From Primulina eburnea (lineage: Eukaryota; Streptophyta; Magnoliopsida; Lamiales; Gesneriaceae): a stretch of DNA of 64,000 bases. The notes under the pieces were generated by a model. The model had not been told where the DNA came from. It saw nothing but the letters and a program-made list of their open reading frames with translations, and made no database searches. Of this stretch, positions 58,614 to 64,000 are shown one piece after another. The stretch spans positions 44,499,610-44,563,609 of the forward strand of contig NC_133103.1 in the NCBI RefSeq assembly GCF_022965805.1. Direction: 5' to 3'. The first letter of the stretch is position 1. Each line of letters opens with the position of its first letter. Made by a program: the position numbers and the translations under genes.

Positions 58614-59829
58614 TTAATCAGAACGTCCAATATTCTTATAAATATCCTTCTTCATTTCTTCGATATAAACTTCAATCATTTTTTTCTTTTGAATATATCT
58701 CAGAATATTTCTGAGCAGAATCTTGAAAGGACTCACAGAGGCTTTCTTCTTCTTTTGTTGATTATTAAATTCTGTTTGGTATAATGAAATTTTTTCCTCC
58801 ATTTGATGAATAGTCTCAGAGCCATAAGGCTTTCCAGTTGCTGGATCTTCTCTTAATAATTTATCCTAAATTTTAGTAGAGCTGACTCTCCATAGACAAG
58901 GGATACCTTCATCAGTATAACCGAATTCTGGTTGTCATCTCCAGATCCATGGGATTCCAAATTCCATGAAAAATAAACATAGAGTCTTTCCATCTATCCA
59001 ATGTTTAGAAAATGATTTTTTAATACTTGGGAAAACATTTAACCAAGTATTCATGGGTTTTATGAAAACCTAGGGCAAAATTTTTGCTGATGGACCAAAA
59101 TTCTTCCACTATATAAAGAATCAATGGACAAGATAATAGAAAACATTTTCACAGATTTTCAGAAAACAATGTATGTTTCTTTTTCTCATTTTCATAAAAT
59201 AGAGTTTTATTAAAACTCTCAATATAATCCCAAAAATTAAATTTAAAACTCATTTTATGAGTATCAGAATAGAATTCTTTTTCAACCAATGGAGATATAC
59301 ATCATTCTTCAATAGATATTATCTTTTTGATAATAAATTTGGAGAAGTTATAAATTCCTTTTTGCTGGGTATTACTGAAAAAGTGAGTTATATCAACACT
59401 TTGTGTAGATAAAAGAAGATTTTCATAAAATCCTCTTTGTTTGTAGGAAACATATACATATGATGTATTGGTTAAGTATCTTTCCATGATAGTCCATGGA
59501 GTTTTCTCCCATTGAATGTCTTTTTCTTCTATAAGAAGAATTAATTCACGGTGTTTTGTCTCTGTATATAGAGCAGAATCATTATCATCTTCTTTCATGT
59601 TATTAGCATATGATGCTGAAGCTTGATAATCTGTATTATTTCTCTGCTTTTGTTTCAAGAATTCTAGAAATTCATTGTATAACTCATTATTCTGCTCTCT
59701 ATTACTGGATGAATTGGATAAGTTTTGGGCTATTAGCCCCTGTTTGCCATGATGTGCTATAATATTAGGGGGTTTTCCCCGACCACCTCGTCCTCTATAA
59801 GAGGACTTTCCTCTGTCTCGAGAATTCAT
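58614..59829 (-). pseudogene. pararetroviral ORF downstream of RNase H
   Basis: ATG at 59829 (MNSRDRGKSSYRGRGGRGKP), an Arg/Gly-rich start followed by a Ser/Asn-rich linker and a conserved-looking segment (PWTIMERYLTNTSYVYVSYK, QRGFYENLLL, THFFSNTQQKGIYNFSKFII). The frame breaks at 59302. The tail is recognisable in 58802-58614 (Lys-rich helical, IEVYIEEMKKDIYKNIG). Position matches the transactivator/viroplasmin ORF, but I do not see that domain's motif; function open. Confidence 0.6.
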
Positions 59830-59867
59830 ATATGTGAATAAAAACATTAAGATAAATATTCTCGAGT

Positions 59868-60240
59868 TTAAAAATCAGGTAAGTGATTATCTTCACTTTT
59901 TTTATAAATGATTTCAAAATCAAAAGGAGCTAAATGAACCTGCCATCTTGCAAACATTTGTTTAGAAACATCATGTTTAAAATCTTTCATAAACATAAAT
60001 TTTGCAGATTTGCAATCAGTTTTTATTATAAACTTTTGATTATATAAATCATCTTGAAATTTTAAAATACATCTCACAATAGCCAAAATTTTTTTTGTTA
60101 TTGTAAAGTATTTTTTCTAGACATTATTCCATTTTTCAGAATAAAATCGAATAAGATATTCTTGTTTTGTTTTGGGGTCTATTTGTTTTAATATTCCTCC
60201 AAAACCTATATCAGAAGCATCTGTTTCTACAATTTTATCC
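59868..60240 (-). pseudogene. pararetroviral RNase H
   Basis: ETDASDIGFGGIL-type start near 60220, then FIIKTDCKSAKFMF, KQMFARWQVHLAPFDFEIIY and EDNHLPDF in 60086-59868. Carries the Asp of the D-C-K motif and the C-terminal N/D-x-x-x-D/A-like end. A stop near 60119 splits it. Confidence 0.78.
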
Positions 60241-60348
60241 TATTGGGGATTTGCAAACATAAGACAAAGACGATTTTTAACCTTTTGTTTAATATTTTGA
60301 ACAACTTGTATATGTTTTTCAGACCAAGGTAAATGATTTTTCTTTAAT

Positions 60349-61095
60349 CTACATATCATGGGTTAAGTTTTTTATATAAGGAGAAATATAATTTAAACTT
60401 CCTAAAAATCTTTGTAACTGAGTTTTATCAGTTATAATATCAGGAAATTTTAAACCAAATTCTATACTTCTTTGAATAGGAATTATTTTCCCTTTTTCAA
60501 TCATATGACCAAGAAATCTGATATTAGTTTGAAATAAAATCATTTTAGATTTTGATATAACAAGATCATTTTGAATAACAATGTTTTTGAACATATCTAA
60601 ATGTTTAAAATGTGTTTCAATATCATTTGAAAAGACTAAAATATCATCAATATAAACAATTATAAAATTGCTATAATTATAAAAAATATCATTCGTTATT
60701 TGTTGAAATTCTGAAAGAGCATTTTTTAATCCAAATGGCATTACTGTCCATTCAAAATGTCCTAATGGAACATTAAAAACAGTTTTATATCTATCAGATT
60801 CTTTTATTTGAATATGCCAAAATCCTGATTTTAAATCAAAATTTGAGAATATAATTCCATGAACTAGTCTATCTAATAAATCTTTTTTATTAGGAATATG
60901 ATGTCTAATCCATTTTAAAACCTTATTAAGGGGTTTGTAATTTATTACCAATCTAGGAACTCCTCTTTCCTGCTCATAATGTTTATTAACATAAAAAGCA
61001 GTACATGACCAAGAAGATTGAGAAGGTTTTATTAAACCTTTTTCTAATAAAGAATGAATTACATTTTTACATAATTCTAAATATTCAGAATTCAT
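60349..61095 (-). pseudogene. pararetroviral reverse transcriptase
   Basis: 248 open codons. Fingers (GLIKPSQSSWSCTAFYVN, PRLVINYKPLNKVLKWIRHH), SNFDLKSGFWHIQIKE, VMPFGLKNALSEFQQITND and the catalytic YIDDILVFS, then FLGHMIEKGKIIPIQRS and LQRFLGSLNYISPYI. Typical of Caulimoviridae rather than LTR elements. A stop at 60349 ends the frame before the RNase H. Confidence 0.88.
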
Positions 61096-61407
61096 TTGAC
61101 AACGAGGAGCCTTGGTAGGAATATTATTTTCATCAAAATTTTCTTCATACGGAAGAGAGATAATATGCTTCTTAAGATTCCAAAAAGCATTTGGGAGATC
61201 ATTACATATTTCTAATGAAAATTTATTATAAATAATTTTTATATTTTCCTTTAATTTAGGATTTAGTAATTTATCATCTATATTTAGAATTTTTACTTCT
61301 TCTTTTAAAGAGTTTATTTTAAAAGTTTTTCTTTCAGTCTTTTCTTGTAATTCATTTAAAATTTTATGAACACGTTTAGTTATAAACTGAAAGGAAAAAT
61401 GATTAAC
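61096..61407 (-). pseudogene. pararetroviral protease-RT linker, decayed
   Basis: Short open stretches between the protease and RT ORFs in shifted frames; helical Lys/Glu-rich composition. No separate domain. Confidence 0.45.
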
Positions 61408-61689
61408 TTAAAAAGTTCCTATAATACTTGTTTCATCAATATAAGTTAAAGGATAAATTTGATAAATAAAAGGGAGACTAAGTATAAGTTGGCTAGAAAT
61501 ATCTTTTGCTAATAAAAAACTGGTTTGGATACAGTTTTTATCTTTGCAAATATATGCTTTTGGTAATTTATAATTTATTTCTAAAGGTTCTCCTCCTGCA
61601 TGAGAAAGAGAATGAGTAGTTTTATGAAAATACTTCGTATGAATTAATCCTTCCTGTATAACATTTAAATCTGCATCATTATCAATCAT
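61408..61689 (-). pseudogene. pararetroviral aspartic protease
   Basis: IDNDADLNVIQEGLI at the start: the triad expected as D-T-G reads D-N-D, so only the catalytic Asp remains. Later SHAGGEPLEINYKLPKAYIC and LILSLPFIYQIYPL complete the retropepsin pattern. Stop at 61408. Confidence 0.78.
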
Positions 61690-61760
61690 ATCAATGAAAT
61701 TTTTCTTATAAGAATTATCAATTAATAAAGTAAAATTAGTATACCATTTTTGAGATATTG

Positions 61761-63504
61761 TGTGGGGGCCCGTGCTCCTGATTAATATTTAATGACCAAA
61801 CAACCAGGATTTATTAGTGTAAACAGCGAAAGCGATTAAAATTTTTCATTTTGGGCCTACAGAAATTTCGGCATGACCTATTCATAAATAGGACATCCCA
61901 AAAAAAATCAAAACATCACAAATAATATTTATATACTCGAAATAAAGTCATAACATCAACTCACAACCTATAGCCGTACTGGTCAGGACTAAACGCATGT
62001 AGAGCCGGCAAGGCTCGTTCACACAACTATCAACTCAAAACATCGTAAAAATAACAGTACAACTACATGGTGCATCTCCCCGATAAATGTATGACTCCAT
62101 AATATAGTATATATATATATGGGAACTCTCAACCATGACTCAACGACTGGGCACCACTACCTGACGCTCCACCAGACGCGTCAAATCCTCCTGGATAACC
62201 TGCTATGGCATCAAAAACAACCATAACATAAAAATAAACGAGGGGTCGGGCCCCAATATGACGAACCAGTAATATTACGATAAATATAACTGACATGAAA
62301 TAAAATCAAGTAAAATGTGATGCAATGCAATGCGTGAAAGGTAACAACCGATAACGGATATCAAACGGAGTCCAAATGAATCGCATCAACAACAGTAACA
62401 GTGGCCACCCGTGCCAGGAACGTAGCAACGCAACATCAAGTCGCCACTCATCCATGCACGTAGCATCGAGGGTATGGGAGCCACCCGCTCAGCCCTCATG
62501 CAAGTTATAAGGAGTTATAATCCTACCCACCCGCTCGATCGATGATGCAACAACTCGATAGATCAATATCAATATCAATAGCAATCAAAGGAGTCAAGGC
62601 TCGAAATGCTATACACTAACAGTATTAACTCAAATAAATGCATGAATGCAATCACGTATTCACAGAAGCACATAAAGCACACCAAAACTCATTACAAAAT
62701 ACTTAACGTCATTCCACATTGCTATAGACATCATAATAAAATAGTTCCTGCGTACCTCAACTGAACCCTTAATTTACCACTGAAATTTCTTAAATATTTC
62801 TCGAAACTCCAATCCTGTGGCAAAATCAATTATTGCACATCAATTCCTATCTTAGTTAAATAATCAAGGAATTTATCGAAAGTAATTCCAAAATTCACAC
62901 TAAATTTCCAGAACTTATAATTTCAAATCACATCTTAACAGTGTCCGACTAGTACATGTACAGCTCAACAGTCGAAATATCCCAATTTATATAGCTGAAA
63001 ATTCGAAATTCAGTAAAATAAATTCTGAAAAGGTTGATAAATACCTCGAATCGACTCAATAATTCACCTACAATCAATAATACAACATATATCAATTATT
63101 GGAATTCGAATTATTCAAAATACCCAAAATTTCGAAACCCTAAATATCTCAAGGCTTCGAAGTAAAGCTCTAGGAAACTTAAACAGAGAGTTTCCTCACA
63201 AATTCCGGTGAAAATGAGCGGCGGTTTCTGATGGGCTCGAAAAGTATCATGAGATTTCTGTGCAAAATGGGTATCAATGTGTAGTTTACGATGAGAGCTA
63301 TTCGAAAATGTATTTACTTTAATTTTCGGATGATCGAAACGGCCACAATTGATGAAAAGAATTTCAAAATTGAAAAACAAAGAAAACGCAGCTCTCGGTC
63401 GGGAAGATGAAGACGAGGAGAGAGAAAAGAAATTTTACGTTTATCTTTTTTTTAAAACTTACTTATACTAAATGGACTGGGCTTGAAACAAATGGGCTCT
63501 CACA
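61761..63504 (-). mobile_element. solo LTR (gypsy-like) inside the pararetrovirus
   Basis: About 1744 bp, TGTGGGGGCCCGTGCTCC...GGGCTCTCACA (TG...CA). Flanks TATTG and TATTA, a 5-bp duplication with one mismatch (or ATATT/ATATT if the ends are shifted by one). Orientation by similarity of its end (GAGCACGGGCCCCCACA on the minus strand) to the chromovirus LTR end. No coding sequence; ORFs such as 63111-63380 are chance. Confidence 0.75.
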
Positions 63505-64000
63505 TATTATCATACTTAAAACAGATAAATGTTTTTGATTAGGATCAAGAAATGAAATATCTTGAATATTTTCAAAACTTTCAGAATTATGAATTGAATT
63601 GTTATTATTATTTTCAATAACTGAAATACGATAATTTAAATATTATTTTTATGTTGTTTTTTACTTGTTCTTTAAGATTTTCTATCTTTTTAACTAAATC
63701 ATGTATAGTAACTGGATTTTGTTGACTATATTTTTTCTGTAAAAGATTTTTAACTTCTTTCATAGAATATGCTTGTTCTTGTTTTTATCATTATTATCAT
63801 ATATATATGATTAATACAAGATTTTCCTTGTATACAGTTATTACATTCGTCTAGATTTGAGATATCTGATTTATTATATAGAATATCTTCGGAATTATAT
63901 GATTCTAAGGAATTCTCAATTTCACTATCAGAATTATTATTCGAATCCATTATTATTTTAAATAATGTTTTTTTTAAATTTTCATCTATATCTAAATTAT
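63505..64000 (-). pseudogene. pararetroviral ORF fragment, acidic with Cys motif
   Basis: ATG at 63950 opens an acidic Ser/Asn-rich N-terminus (MDSNNNSDSEIENSLES), then CNNCIQGKSCINHIY, a Cys/His cluster. The frame is lost near 63790; further coil-like coding (near 63740-63640) continues to the solo LTR. It lies upstream of the protease, so it may be the start of the polyprotein or of a capsid-region ORF. Confidence 0.45.

Larger units (their letters stand above)
49069..59532. repeat. right unit of a ~10.5-kb tandem segmental duplication
   Basis: Runs from inside the copia env-position ORF through X1, X2, pol, gag and LTR into the pararetrovirus. Its left counterpart runs from about 33757 to 49058. 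Matches: 34560/49892 (X1), 35459/50791 (X2, spacing 899 bp in both), 44989/55464 (gag), 46050/56526 (LTR), 47239/57715 (viral flank with AAGGA). One target duplication sequence serves both LTRs, so it is one insertion duplicated rather than two insertions. Confidence 0.9.
57715..64000 (-). mobile_element. endogenous pararetrovirus (Caulimoviridae), right portion
   Basis: Reading from right to left on the minus strand: an acidic ORF fragment, a solo LTR insertion, aspartic protease, RT, RNase H, a further ORF and the intergenic region, whose continuation (primer site and movement protein) lies left of the copia element at 29937. The order and tRNA-Met primer fit Caulimoviridae. All ORFs carry stops or shifts. 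Continues past the window end. Confidence 0.85.

Noticed and set aside
63111..63380. 89-codon minus-strand ORF near the right end
   Set aside because: Lies within the solo LTR and has no recognisable domain.

Overview
The window is nuclear DNA of a dicot-type plant. It holds the 3' part of one intron-rich plant gene. Most of the rest is a nest of retroelements with tRNA-primed LTRs, a CACTA transposon remnant and an integrated plant pararetrovirus, in AT-rich sequence with TA microsatellites. The large env-position ORF of the copia element reminds me of transposon proteins seen in Lamiales gene sets, but that is memory only, so the order is a weak guess.

Layout. 1-2889: non-coding, with a decayed DUF4283 (LINE-type) ORF on the minus strand. 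2890-7268: the last eight exons (about 491 codons, all open, all splice sites GT-AG) of a SABRE/KIP/APT1-family gene on the plus strand; upstream exons are outside the window. 8865-20897: a complete but dead Tat-lineage Ty3/gypsy element on the minus strand. It carries an antisense extra gene (putative gypsy-type transposon domain plus coiled coil) whose 3' part is tandemly triplicated, and a 5 x 52 bp repeat between the convergent genes. 21552-about 25620: a CACTA (En/Spm) remnant with one end, transposase-associated fragments and a possible captured host exon. 25670-26560: a copia gag/protease fragment.

27720-64000: an endogenous Caulimoviridae sequence on the minus strand (movement protein, tRNA-Met site, intergenic promoter/poly(A) region, protease, RT, RNase H, downstream ORF), broken by later insertions. 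A SIRE-type Ty1/copia element went in first (TSD AAGGA). A segment of about 10.5 kb running from inside the copia 3' region into the pararetrovirus was then duplicated in tandem. The left copy lost pol, gained a 437-bp-arm inverted repeat, and received a Tekay-type chromovirus in its gag (36444-44988, TSD CTTCT). A separate solo LTR lies at 61761-63504.

The most interesting part is the copia 3' region. Between pol and the 3' LTR it carries a large sense ORF in the env position and two small antisense genes, called X1 and X2 here, each with a TATA box about 40 bp before its ATG and with related upstream sequences. The left copy contains an inverted duplication of X2 with its promoter, fused to antisense gag and RT pieces: a natural hairpin locus that could feed small-RNA silencing of the family. 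All other retroelement genes show stops or frameshifts; the right-copy pol is the least damaged.
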